Assembly: GCA_029204225.1 (NCBI GenBank)
Contig: CM055113.1
Span: 27,058,995-27,122,994 of the forward strand
Direction: 5' to 3'
Source of the DNA: Diphasiastrum complanatum
Taxonomy: Eukaryota; Streptophyta; Lycopodiopsida; Lycopodiales; Lycopodiaceae
Length of the DNA stretch: 64,000 nt
Shown: piece after piece, positions 13,247 to 24,382 of the stretch
How positions within the stretch are numbered: the first letter of the stretch is position 1
Layout of the letters: each line of letters opens with the position of its first letter
Position numbers and translations under genes: made by a program
The notes under the pieces: generated by a model
The model's database searches: none
What the model was told of the DNA's origin: nothing
The model's input: the letters and a program-made list of their open reading frames with translations, nothing else

Positions 13247-13990
13247 TGTAGTGGGTTTTTTTCCTTGCCTAACCTGAATCCAAGATCTAGTCAATCTAGC
13301 ATCAAAGAGATGGAGTTAGTTGTCACGCGTAGGTTCGTTCCCATGAGAGCGATAGTATAGTTCAGATTTCAATCATGAATGGAGGATTCACATTTAACTC
13401 TAACATCCATTAACCCTACGATCCATTAACACTACGATCCACAACAAAGATATCTTACTCTTTCTCTCTCTCCCTTTCTCTCTCATAAAAAGTATAATAA
13501 CACACAATCCCAATAACATTCAGATCCAACAATGAGCAAACCCAAAGAAAGCATGAGAGATGGAGAAGAAAAGAAGAAGAGCAAGGACATTCATCAATCC
13601 ATTTCTAAAGAGAACCAATCTACTTTATTGAAATGAGGAAATGAACATGAGGAGCAGCTCGAGTTGGTCCCTTTTTATACTAGAGAGGAGGACCCTGGCC
13701 TCTGAATCCTATTGGTGCATTTTTGTCTCTATAATTATTCAAATTTAAAAAAGAGCGAGAACCATCCAATTTGGAGGGAAACCCAGATTTATTCACTAAC
13801 TTGACATTTAGGCCCTGCGACATTAAAAGTCCCGCAAAAAAGGCTAAAGTCCTTTTATTGACTTGTAACTAATCAATCAAATAACTATGTGATCATCGGG
13901 GAGGACTTACACACGTAGGATGCCAAATCCCTCTCACTTATTAACTAGGGTTAGGGTTGCCTTGGGATCCGCAAACCCTTCAACACACCA
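13247..13990 (-). repeat. Gypsy LTR (upstream, 5' LTR of the reverse-strand element)
   Basis: It ends (reverse strand) with CCCACTACA next to the primer-binding site. A TATA box, TATAAAAAGG on the reverse strand near 13670-13682, lies upstream of a purine-rich stretch. The outer end is uncertain and placed near 13990 by loss of recognisable LTR character. It shares only the terminal 40 bases with the LTR at 6067-7442. Confidence 0.5.
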
Positions 13991-14245
13991 CTTCTTATGA
14001 AGTTGGTGAGCAAAATCATTTGTTCAAAATTGTTAATAATTGAGTTACATTTTATGCACCTAAAAATTGATGAAGGAGACTTAACTTAAGCCAATATATA
14101 GTCATACATAAATGTTCTAAGTACAGAGATATATTACAAACTAAGTTGGGACTGACTTTCACATATGTGCATGTTACAATATTGAAACACCTAATTAGAT
14201 CCAGCTGAGTCATCCTCGTTCTGGTCATTAACATCGCGATCGGAC

Positions 14246-14440
14246 TCATGTGACTACAATGCATGGGATTGGGACTACGATACCTGCACCCAATGAAGAT
14301 GAGTCAATTATTTGAGAAATGTGATGAGAGTGATAGTCAGACCACATGATATTCTGGGTACTTTTCAGATACTGTAGGATTCGTTTCACCATTTGCCAAA
14401 GTGCCATGCCAGGATTAGAAGAGAATTGGATCAAGATGTA
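14246..14440 (-). pseudogene. Copia RNase H fragment
   Basis: The reverse strand reads IQFSSNPGMALWQMVKRILQ YLKSTQN, the well-known stretch linking RT and RNase H in copia elements (usually ...P...HW.A..RVLRYLKGT...). The fragment is about 60 residues, unconnected to other coding parts, and ends next to the truncated LTR at 14467. It belongs to a different copy from the forward element that follows. Confidence 0.65.
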
Positions 14441-14466
14441 AATGGAGATACTGAGGGCAGATCTTT

Positions 14467-14868
14467 TGAGGCCAACTTTATATTAGACTTAGAATTTGAC
14501 TTTTCAAAGTTATATTAGTCTAAAATGCATTTGAATAAACACTTTTGGAAAGTGTGGAAAATGTAGAAGTCGAGTTTGAGTAGACTCAAATATTAATGTA
14601 GGTACATTGAATCTAGTCCCAAAAATAGTAGGGTTTACATTTTGGAGAAAAACCAAGTGGCAAATTAGGTTTAGGACATGTTATAAAAGAATGTAACTCA
14701 TGAGAAGAGAAATATTTCTCTCTCTTATCTCATTCATGCTTATACATGGTTCTCTTGGGTTTTACTATCCATTGGTGCACTATACTTGTGATATCTTGCA
14801 ATTTTATGTTTAAAATGATCAATATTTGCTATTTTCAGGTTCACACATGTGCGTGATAAATATTTTTT
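14467..14868 (+). repeat. Truncated 5' LTR of copia D
   Basis: It aligns with 18985-19345 in the 3' LTR, starting at GAGGCCAACTTTATATTAG. The first ~65 bases of the LTR are missing. The TATA box TATAAAAG is at 14682-14689. Homology fades near 14868, so the LTR end and primer-binding site are also missing. Confidence 0.8.
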
Positions 14869-15188
14869 ATGGTGTCTCAAAGACATTGGTGGGCACCAAC
14901 AAAGTTTTGGCCTTTAAAATTATATGCATATTATATTTGAAAAGGTCATTCTTTTCATTAAATGCATACTACCCTTTATAAAATGGCTAATTTTAGATAA
15001 AAATTATATACTCATACCTGGGTTAATACTCGGCTGGAATCACCCCTGCAATACCTAGATCGGTTGATACCAACCACCAATTTACAAATATGATGATACT
15101 GATACCCGACTGCTATCAAAATTTTTTTTAAAGTATAATATCAGGACCCGACTGATATTGAAAATTTCAATATTCATCCAACACTGAT
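14869..15188. other. Non-homologous segment between copia D LTR and leader
   Basis: About 320 bases that do not align with the corresponding part of copia A (54443-54790), replacing the LTR end and primer-binding site. AT-rich with no open frame; repeated short motifs such as GATACC and CCCGACTG appear near 15070-15155. Origin unknown. Confidence 0.4.
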
Positions 15189-15630
15189 CAAAATCCTATA
15201 TAGGTTTATAATCTTGATCAATTCTGATTTTTCAATTCACGTGTTGGATTTGGCCAATTTTTCAATCATTGTATTAGCCTAAGCGGTGGCTAATAGATTG
15301 CATATCAAGTTTTTGACATTTGCATATAGAATTTAAAATATTCAATTTTTTGTGATTTTGTGAGGTTGTTGGACTTCATTTGAGTGTGTTTCAATCTTAG
15401 TAAGTGGCAAGAGTCATTAGATTGAGGATAGATCATAGGTTGATCAAGATTTCATGATTCTATGTGTTGATTTGCTTGGTATAAGTGCTAGACGAGAATT
15501 GAGTAGTTTCATATCTTTGTGATTTCTTTTTGAAAACATTTGTTGTTGTTCAAAGGAGTTCTTTGTGCATTGAAGTAGGTTGAAAGAGAGGATCAGGTCA
15601 TTGTTACATGGCTACATCAATTGGAGTATC

Positions 15631-16482
15631 ATGTTGGAAGCCAATGATAGGCTTACCTCAAGTAACTATTCATTGCGGATTGTGAGGATGGAATCACAGG
15701 CTTGAGATGAATGATGTTTTGGATATTGTTGTAGGTTTGGATAAGAGACCAGCAACACAACAAGATCAATTGAGGTATGACAAGAAGGCCAAAAGGGCTC
15801 TACACATGATAAAGATGAATGTTATCAATGAGCTCCTCAAGGAGGTTGGTATGAGTACTTCATCTAAGGATGCTTGGGGTTCATTGAAGAAGCTTTATGA
15901 ATCCAAGTCTACTTCTAGAGTTTTGACTCTAAGAAGGCAAATCTTTTCTAGTTTGCAAAAGAATGAAGAAAGACCAAATACTTTTATTTTGAGGGTGAAA
16001 GCATTGAATGACGAGTTGGCTTGCATTAATGAGAGCATTAAGGAAGGAGATCTTGTTCAAGTTATTCTTAATGGATTGTTGGATGCTCATGCTAACATTG
16101 TTTAGAATATTGCTATTCAAAGAACTTTGCCAAGTTTGATTGATCTTCAAGAGATCTTGATCAATGAAGAATATAGACTTCAAGCAAGAGGTGGATCTTC
16201 ATCAACATCTTCGGAGAGGAGGCTATGTTCATTAAGGGAAAATTCAAGGGCCAAGGCAAGGATAGATAAAAGCTCATGTGCTTCTATTGTGGCATCAAAG
16301 AATACTTTGCAAGTGAGTGCTACAAGAAGAAGAGAGATCAAGGAGATAAGCAAGGTAATCTTACTCTAGATGAGGATGGTTTGGATGCTCAAGATGCAAA
16401 TGATGATGCTATTGTGATGTCTTCATGTATGCTTGCTAATGATGGAGATCAAGATCCATGGTGGATTGATAGTGGAGCAAGC
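15631..16482 (+). pseudogene. Copia D gag and protease start, frameshifted
   Basis: ATG 15631 begins MLEANDRLTSSNYSL, the same start as copia C. A short insertion near 15695 shifts the frame. The gag resumes at 15707 (LDIVVGLDKRPATQQDQ) and again at 16127 after a TAG. CFYCGIKEYFASECYKKKRD at 16276 is the CCHC zinc knuckle, with Tyr in place of the His-preceding Gly and His displaced. WWIDSGAST at 16464-16488 is the protease active site, followed at once by a stop. The gag would coat the RNA; no intact frame remains. Confidence 0.75.
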
Positions 16483-16484
16483 AC

Positions 16485-17978
16485 ATGAATTCTCACAATG
16501 AGTACTTCACTTCTATGTTGTCATATGGAGATGACAAGAGGATGATCTACACGGCCAATGATGGTGAGTGTGAAATCAAAGGGATTGGCACAATTCCTAT
16601 TTCTCTCTCTACAAATAACAATGTTCATTTGGAGGAAGTCTTGTCTATTACATCTATTACCAAGAATTTGCTTGGTGTGAGTCAATTGCTAAGTAAAGGC
16701 CTCAAAGTTGAGTTTGATGGAGATGCTTGTATGATCAAAAGAAAGGATATCTTGATTGCAAAAGGTAAAAGACAAGGAGAGTTACTCAAGCTAGATGCTT
16801 GTGTTATTGCTAACCAAGTTGGATGTGTTGCAAGAGAGCAAATACCTATTCAAGAGGTTCAGCATAAAAGGATGGGACACTTCAGATTCAAGTAATTGGA
16901 GGTAATGGCTTGAAAGAAGGTTGTGATAGGTCTTCCAAGTTTCTTAAGTGTCATCAATCATGTTTGTGAGTCTCGTGCTTTGTCTAAGTCATGTGGACTA
17001 CCTTATACTAGATCTACAAAGCCTTTTCAAATTGTACATATGAATATTTATGAAATTCCTACAATTAGCAATAGTGGAGCTAAGATGTATGTAACTTTCA
17101 TTGATGATTTTAGTAGATTTTGTTGGATCTATTTTTTAAAGAGTAAGGATGAATTGTATGATGTCTTTGATAAGTCCAAGAATGCAAGGAAGAACCAATT
17201 TTCCACAAGGATCAAGTGCTTAAGAATTTACAATGGTGGTGAGTACATATCTACCAAATTCAAGGCCTTTTGTGAAGAGCATGTGATCAAGAGCGAGTAT
17301 ACAACACTAAGGACCCCACAACAAAATGCAGAGGTTGAAAGGAAGAATAGGATTTTATGTGAAAGTGCTAAAGCCATGACGTTTAGAGCTAATCTTGATA
17401 AACCATTTTGGGATCAAGCTTTGTTGTGTGCCAATTTCTTGTGCAATAGGTGGCCGAGTGCTATTTTGGATGAAAGGACACATTTTGAGATGCTATTCAA
17501 GAGGAGGCTGAGTGTCAACTTTCTAAGAACTTTTGGATGCACATGCTATGTAAACATCACTCTTGATGATAGGACCAAGGAGGATCCATCTTCAAGAAAA
17601 TGTATTTTTGTTGGATATAGTGAGGTGAGTAAAGACTACAAGGTTTACATTCCTACTACTAACAAAGTGATTGTTGGTAGAGATGTCATTTTTGATGAGG
17701 GGAATATTCCAAATGTGTCTTCAAGTACTATTGATGGTGATGTGGATGGATCTAACATTCTTGATGTTGATGTAAAGTATCCTACTTTAGATGGTGATGA
17801 TGATGGACCTTCATCAAGTCAAAAGCCAAGGAGAACATCAAGGGAAAGACAACTACCGTCAAGGCTCACATATGATGAAAAGGGTAAGCAAGTAGATTTT
17901 AGAAATTATGTTTCCTTCTTAAACTCTTTTGATGTACTTACAATTGTAGATGAGGCAAGGAAGAGGAGTGGATTTTGA
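16485..17978 (+). pseudogene. Copia D protease C-part, pre-integrase and integrase, catalytic residues lost
   Basis: Two frames (16485-16895 and 16923-17978), separated by stops near 16895-16920, match copia A residue by residue. Compared with copia A the integrase core has HMN for HSD (first Asp lost), IYNGG for SDNGG (second Asp lost) and NAEVERKN for NGVAEREN (Glu retained). The integrase could not act even if expressed. The acidic/basic linker GPSSSQKPRRTSRERQLPSR is preserved. The frame ends at 17976-17978, where copia homology stops at the border of a foreign segment. Confidence 0.8.
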
Positions 17979-17984
17979 TGATCA

Positions 17985-18715
17985 AGTTGATGATCAAGAG
18001 GTTGATCTCAAAGGGCTTCAACAACATGAAAGGAGAGATGGCAATTTAGAGCTAGTCAAAAGCATCAAAGGAGAGTCAATTGGAAAAGATGTTATGGATC
18101 TGTTTTGTAGGTTATTTAAGACTCAAGTAAGGTCAAAGGAGCATCAAGGAAGTGTTTTTCAGGTTTACTTTACTTGTTCTATCTCATGTTTGAGCATTTT
18201 CATGTGGATGTGTGCAAATTGTCAAGATATGGTAAAACTAGCTACATTGGTGAGCATCATTTTGTTGTTGGATTTGTGCTAGCATTCTTGGCTGGTTTTG
18301 TTGATAGAGATGATGCTATTGGAGGTTCATTATATCACTCATCCATGATCAAGTTCTCAAGTGTTGAGCTACTTGATGCCAATGTTTGGAGATTGTCAAT
18401 TTTTGGTGAATACATGGTTATTTTCTTGTGTCAAGTAGATCTTGAAGGTGGACTAGTAAAAATTGCTTGGTTTATGGAGTCATGTGGTGTTGGATTAGTA
18501 TCATGGATTTCTAAGAGTTGATGGTTTCTTGTGGAAAGATGGAGATGGAGGTTCATTCATGGAATTTCATGGTGGATACATGGCAACAAAGGACAAAAAA
18601 GGAGGATACAAAAAAACAAATGATTATCACTCACATTATCGTTTGTTTGGTGTATTTTTTCAGAGAGTTCAAAGTTGATAGCATGGAGGAATCATCTCAT
18701 TTACATTCTATGTGA
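17985..18715 (+). other. About 730 bases of non-copia DNA replacing RT and most of RNase H
   Basis: Between the end of the integrase linker and the RNase H tail, the expected ~1.6 kb of RT/RNase H is missing and unrelated sequence is present. It has open stretches of 110 to 115 residues in different frames (17950-18282, 18174-18521), with a hydrophobic segment around SCLSIFMWMCANC, but no family I recognise. It may be captured host exon DNA or part of another mobile element. The flanks show no obvious terminal repeats. Confidence 0.5.
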
Positions 18716-18845
18716 ATCTTCATGTCATATTGAAATGATATGTTAACATTTTGTGAGGGAGCAAGTCATTGCAAAGGAGGTGGAGCTTCAACATGCGTCT
18801 TCAAGGGAATGTGTAGTTGATATCTTCACCAAAGCATTCTAAAAA
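18716..18845 (+). pseudogene. Copia D RNase H C-terminal remnant
   Basis: The forward strand reads REQVIAKEVELQHASSRECV and then VDIFTKAF, followed by KDFFMNHRTLLGV after a stop. This is the typical copia RNase H tail (...EVELQH..T.....DIFTK.L). It is followed by the polypurine tract at 18911-18918 and the 3' LTR. Confidence 0.75.
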
Positions 18846-18918
18846 GACTTTTTCATGAATCATAGGACATTACTTGGAGTGTTATCAAAGTCCATGCTAA
18901 AACTAGTTGAAGAGGGAG

Positions 18919-19553
18919 TGTGAGAAATTCAACTAGTTTAGTCATATTTTTGCTACATTTGTTCATTTGGCAAATTGAGGCCAACTTTATATTAGACTTA
19001 AAGTTTGACTTTTCAAAGTTATATTAGTCTAAAATGCATTTGAATAAACACTTTTGGAAAGTGTGAGAAATGTAGAAGTCGAGTTTGAGTAGATTCAAAT
19101 TTGAATGTAGGGTACATTGACTCTAGTCCCAAAAATAGTAGGAGAAACCAAGTGGCAACTTAGGTTTAGAACCCGATATAAAAGGATGTAACTCGTGAGA
19201 AGAGAAATATTTCTCTCTCTCTTATTTCATTCATGCTTATACATGGTTCTCTTGGGTTCTACTATCCATTGGTGCACTATACTTGTGATATCTTGCAATT
19301 CTATGTGTAGAATGATCAATATTTGATATTTTCAGGTTCACATGTGTGAAATACATTAGGGTAATGTTTTTTTATAGACATTAGCTTCTATTTATGTTTT
19401 TATTCATGTTTGATCAAGTTCTATTAGAGTTTGCATCTCATTTTTTATGTAGATGCTGATTTTTCTACATTGGCAAGATTGGTGGATTAGCTTGGTTTTT
19501 GTAACCAAAGATCTTAGTAGGTCTGGATCTGAACTGATCTTAAATCTTTCACA
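18919..19553 (+). repeat. 3' LTR of copia D
   Basis: The LTR starts TGTGAGAAATTC immediately after the purine run AGAGGGAG and ends CTTTCACA, an inverted terminal match to the start. A TATA box (TATAAAAG) sits at 19177-19184, followed by a short CT-rich run. Length is 635 bases. The same LTR family occurs at 54005-54652, 58239-58566 and 63406-64000. Confidence 0.85.
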
Positions 19554-19617
19554 ATAGAGACATTGAGTGAGAGAATAAGAGAGAGATAGAGAGAAATGGA
19601 GAATGAGAGAATAAAAG

Positions 19618-19621
<4 letters not shown>

Positions 19622-19689
<68 letters not shown>
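19622..19689. repeat. (GA)n microsatellite
   Basis: A pure GA tract of about 68 bases preceded by an imperfect GAGA-rich stretch from 19555. It begins shortly after the copia D LTR. Confidence 0.97.
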
Positions 19690-19691
<2 letters not shown>

Positions 19692-21460
19692 TCATGACAG
19701 AGTTAAAGGCAATCAACATTCCCAATTCTAGGAAGGTGAGTAGCTCTTGTTTTCTTCCTTTAAAGGCGTAGTTTGTTAGGGATTTTTTCGACAGGGGTTT
19801 GGTCCCACCAGAAAGTCCCAGCGACGGAAAGGACCCACACTACCCTTACGTGAATGACTAGGGTCAATTACTGCTTCCAACCCTGGGTGTCGTCCTAGTC
19901 ACCCCGTACTTCCCAATCAATGAGAGTTTTCAGGTTCTCAGAAGTATGATTGCAAGGAGAGGTTGTTATCTTCACTTGGTTTCTAGGTACAGACTCTAAT
20001 TTCTAGATCGTCCATACTTGCATATGGGGGCTAGTAACAGAATCATTAGCAAGACTTTCACTGGGAGTTCCTAGAACCAATTTAGGGTGTTGAAACCATG
20101 CTCTTCTAGGACCATTCACTATCACTATTAGATGCTACATATGAATGTATTGGTGGCTCAAAAATTGGGGTTTTTGTAAGAGATTATTTTATTTTTGCAT
20201 ATCGAGTGGAGATGGCATTCATTAGATGGCAATACACGTCAATCACAAGCTCGTATGCCTCTAGATAACTATGTTCTCCACAGTGATGTACCCTAATCAA
20301 ACTATCACCAGGCAGTAGGTTATGATGGAATTCTGGGGTGTAGAAGTGGTATCATAATATTCCTCTTTTGTACATTTGGCAAACATCGTTGAGTGATGAC
20401 AGGAGTTGATACTCAACTCTACTCATATGTAACTGTCCATTTTTATTTTCTGTGATTTTTTTATCATAGTACTACCCTTAGTGACTGCCTCTAACCCCAT
20501 GTGTTTGGTGTCATGCTCTCTAGGGTGGTTTTGCACTAATAGGGTGTGATTTATAGGTCCTCATTTGATGAATATATATTCTTTTAGGGCCTACATAAGA
20601 TTCGCTCATTGATTCTATGCTCCGTGTCTATGGGGTGCAAGTTATATGTACCACTCTATTTGATGAGCAATAGTATTTCGCCATCCGTCAGCAGGTGTAG
20701 GTATTTCGCTAGACATTTTCGACAGTGGGTGTGACTAGTGAGACTTAACCAAAGTGGTGTATTTCGACTACATTTGGTGGACTGCCCACTCTTGTGTTTC
20801 AAAGAGGTTGGGCCCAGTATTTAAGTTAGTGACTTCATATAATACAGTAATGATATGCTTGCTCTAATACAAGACCAGTTGATCTTGGCTAAACTTGTAA
20901 TTTGGGATTTTTCTATCATGCATTTTTTTCATGATTTTTTTATGGGTCTCTTGATGCACTAAGGAGGTCAGTCATTGTTCGTCCAAATCTTGTAAAACAT
21001 CGATACGCTGTTGGATGGACTCTTTTCCTGCCTAGATTGTGGGACATAGCCAGTCTTAAGGATGGTAGTTCTATTCAATAGGCAAGACACATTCTTGTCA
21101 ATATACCAGGAAGAAAGAACGGTGATTTGTACTAGTTTGTAGGTCACATTGTAAGCCCGCAAAGCAACATATAATTTCTTATCTTAGTCCCTCTTATTTT
21201 CAGATCATTAGAGGAGTTTTGAGCACCAAAAGGGCCTTTTGTCAAGATGTTGTTTTTGACTTTTCAACTATTTGATGTACACTTGGCCTAGTTATATATT
21301 TACACCTGTGAAAGACCGTAACGTTGTTTGCCGGTCGATTTCTTTTTGGAACTTTTCAGTCATATTTTTATACAATTCAAAACTCCCGCCGGGTAGGGTC
21401 CTGACTTGTGATTGGACCTTACTTGCTGCCCGTGAGTTTCCTGAGTGCCCGGGACCTAAC
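19690..21460. other. About 1.8 kb without a recognisable gene
   Basis: No protein family, RNA gene or transposon end was recognised. Two stretches (19790-19930 and 20470-20560) contain similar wording (ACTACCCTTA, GACTG/GACTA, CTTCCAACCC/CTCTAACCCC), suggesting a diverged internal duplication of an old repeat. Confidence 0.4.
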
Positions 21461-21462
21461 AC

Positions 21463-22563
21463 TTGTGGTTAAAGAAAGTCTATTTTGATCTTACCATAGT
21501 TAGAGTAACATATATGATTTACGAAAGACCGCCAACATTTATTACAAATTTGGTTATTTATTTTCATATTGATTTAACTACATTTTGTTTCAGACTCTGT
21601 TGTTCATCTTCTTTTAGCTTTGGAATGGCTTCCGGAAGCCGTAGACCACGAAGCAATATTGTCTCAATTTTTGTTTGTAATGAAAAAGACTCTGATGGTT
21701 CTTGGATACCATGTATCTATAGAAAATTTCATTGGGTTCTCATGCATCCCTCATCAAGAGGTGTTTTTGGTAAAAAGAGAAAATCAAATATGGATTATAG
21801 GAATTTTTAGAAAGGTAGAAATTTAGACTTCAAAGTTTTACCCGGTGGTCAATCCATTTCAGAGGTCTTGATTCAACATGTCTACATGCATAAGGAAATT
21901 AGAGTGGAAGGCATAAGTTCAATTGACAGACTCAAATGCAAATGTAAGTTTTGGAGAATTTTTTGCTTTGAGCTTTACATTAATCATTTAGACGTGTATC
22001 TGAGTATTTAAATGACATATAGTTTTATGGATTTGTGCAGATTTGTATCCATCAAGCATAATCAAATGGCAACCCATACAATCCCTTGTTGGCATCATGG
22101 ACGTTATTTATTCTGATATTGGTCTTCTGCAATACAAAAACCGCTCCACGAGATTACTTTTGGATTCTTGTATTTTCTTCTATGATTCATTTTACACACC
22201 ATCCAATTTAGGTGGAAAATTAGAGGCGATATCATTATCAAGCAAAGAATGGATTCCTCCAGATTCCACCATAGCAGAAAGCTTCTGATCAAGGTTTTTT
22301 ATGACATTCAAAACTGTATGAAATGTAGCACAGGTTCAAAAAACAATAGATTGCATTGGTTTCTGCCTTTTGCAATATTTGTAGATTTTTTTGTTGAATG
22401 TAGTAATCGTAGAATAGTGAGAATGTTTATTTGTAGTGATTTAATAGACAATATGTTGTCAAGCCTCCTTGATGATCATTGGGATAAAAAGAGTAAGTAC
22501 GATAGACGAGCAACAACAATGTATTTTTTCAAAAAAAAAGGAATAAAAAGAAGTCTCAAATGA
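21463..22563 (+). other. Cluster of unassigned forward open frames
   Basis: Open frames at 21463-21810, 21620-21826, 22043-22288 and 22249-22563 follow each other on the forward strand. A pyrimidine-rich stretch ending in CAG lies near 21590, and AG-ended tracts near 22040 could be splice acceptors, so these may be exons of one decayed gene. The residues (for example KWQPIQSLVGIMDVIYSDIG and LHWFLPFAIFVDFFVECSNR) are not from a family I know. The cluster faces the Ulp1-like gene at 22646-23944 tail to tail. Confidence 0.25.
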
Positions 22564-22645
22564 CTTCAAGATTTCATCGATTGTTCTATGCATCATCATG
22601 TGATGATATATTTCTATGTGTTTGTCAGAACTTATGTGACAATAT

Positions 22646-23944
22646 TTACATTTCAATCAAAGGTGCCTGAGGCATATCCTCGAGCATTGTAACCTCATCC
22701 ACAGATCCTCTAGCAGGTTCATCCGAGGCACCTTCATGCTTGTAGGGCCTTGCACACGATAGTAAAATTTCCAGCATTTCATGCCGATACTAATGAATCT
22801 CATTTGTTGATACCTCAGGACATTGGAACTGCAAGATAAAATATCGAGTGTATGTATGTATTAGCCAATGTTTTAAAAAATATAAATTTACAAAGTTAAC
22901 AATATATCATGAGGATATTGGAACTTTGAAAAAACTACCTCACGGATACTAGCATCTGGAGGTTGCATCACATATACCAATCCAAGGACAATTTAACATT
23001 CCAGATTGAATACCATCCGCAGCTGAAATCATCGTCTTGTTGCGAAGACTGAGAAATCACAACGAAAAATTGTTAACTTATAATTCAATATATTTCTAAA
23101 CTCCATGCCATCATGCAAATAAAATATGTAAAAAACTTCTTTTTACCTTTGCATCAACAATCTCTATGTTGGTATTCACAATCAATGCATCTGACTTGGG
23201 CAATAGCTCCACCATCCTCTTGTACATGGACTTAACCATGGAATGAGTGGCATGCAAAGAATTCATTGTCATGCACACAGGTGTGCAACTTTCAGTAGAA
23301 TCCACTTTCATGGATATGATATGCACACTCCAATGTTTGCTGCCAGAAAATGACAAGCAATGAATTACTACAATCTATAAGAGTTTCCAAAAAATAGATC
23401 TTACAGAAAACAAATTTTACAAGAAGAAACTATCTTACTTTGAATAGTATGGGATGAAGAACATTGATGCCTCCTTGCTAGTGTGCCTAAAGAGCCTTTT
23501 GGCTTTTCTCTCTTTATTCAACAGATGCCCAAAAAATGGAGATACAACAAAAATCTCCTTCGTGATTGTATATGTATATTTATGTACATAATAGTATGCA
23601 CAAGCGGATTCAACTACTGTGTTTGAGATATATGAGGTCTTCTCTTTTAGCTCCCTACAATGCGGGTCTTTGATATGCATTGCAAAATTAATATCGTCTA
23701 TACAAAACATAAACTCTCCTCCGAGATCATCTATTTTCTTGGCTACATACAAGTCAAAATCAATGTACCTCTCATAATCAAAAAAGGTGTCTTTAGGTTC
23801 ATTGGGAAGTCTGATGTGCAACTCTTTATCAGTTGCATCAACATCAGAAACAATCATGTCCACCACTATATTTAGGTCATCCGCATGTATAGAAGGAGAA
23901 TCGTGCAGTTGAAGATCAAGGGTTAGGGGAGGACTCTCAACCAA
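22646..23944 (-). pseudogene. Ulp1-like (C48) cysteine protease gene with three introns, probably broken
   Basis: Reverse-strand exons can be proposed at 23944-23439, 23339-23147, 23048-22939 and 22828-22646, with GT-AG introns of 99, 98 and 110 bases (donors GTAAGATA, GTAAAAAG, GTAGTTTT; acceptors GGCAG, CTCAG, TGCAG). Splicing joins FFIPYYS to NKHWSVHII, giving the Ulp1 catalytic His region. NSLHATH follows where DSLH is usual (Asp replaced by Asn), then QQDDDFSCGWYSIWNV with the oxyanion Gln and catalytic Cys. Exon 3 needs one base restored to read on into VYVMQPPDASIRE, and exon 4 has one in-frame TAG before the stop at 22646. Ulp1 proteases cleave SUMO-like modifiers, and plant transposons often carry them. 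The upstream end is open; a further exon near 24080-23950 is possible. Confidence 0.6.
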
Positions 23945-24382
23945 TGTTGCATTGAGCTTGGATCGATTGGATACAAACTTCCATCAACCCATAGATCACA
24001 ATGTTTCCTGTCACTCTATCCTTTGGTGAGCTGATAAGGTGGATCCTTTCAGTTTTTTCTCGACAGTGGAGCATATTCTGTGGGAAGATCAATATGGAGA
24101 TGATATTTAGACATCTTAATAATCGATAGATTAATCTTTGTTATATATTTTGTAAACTGTTAAAACTCGTCTTAATTAAAAAAAAAATTAATTGAAAAAG
24201 TTTGAAATGACCTTGACGCTCTTTTTGATCCATCACACTCCATGTTTCTTGCTTTATATGCAAAATCAAAGCTTTGTAGTTATGAGCAAACTATTTTTTC
24301 AATAGTTGTGTGTTGAAATTGAAAATTTTTTAATTGCAAAAGTTTGAAATAACCTTGCCGCTCCATTTGATCCGGAACTCCT

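Larger units (their letters stand above)
6067..13990 (-). mobile_element. Ty3/gypsy retrotransposon lacking reverse transcriptase, reverse strand
   Basis: On the reverse strand the order is: LTR (about 13990 to 13247), primer-binding site, long leader, gag, retroviral-type protease, integrase, uncharacterised 3' region, polypurine tract, LTR (7442-6067). The reverse transcriptase and RNase H that should lie between protease and integrase are absent, leaving a direct protease-to-integrase junction near 9800. All coding parts contain stops or frameshifts, so this copy would depend on proteins supplied in trans and is now dead. The two LTRs match only over their terminal 40 bases, so they did not arise from one normal insertion; a recombinant or composite element is likely. 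Confidence 0.7.
14467..19553 (+). mobile_element. Ty1/copia element D with captured DNA in place of RT
   Basis: Order on the forward strand: truncated 5' LTR (14467-14868), about 320 bases of non-homologous DNA, leader (15189-15630), gag (15631-16480), protease remnant and integrase (16485-17978), about 730 bases unrelated to copia, RNase H C-terminus (18716-18845), polypurine tract and full 3' LTR (18919-19553). It is the same family as copia A at 54005-58566. Frameshifts and lost catalytic residues make it inactive. By eye the two LTRs differ at more than a dozen positions over their first ~250 aligned bases, so the insertion is not recent. Confidence 0.8.
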
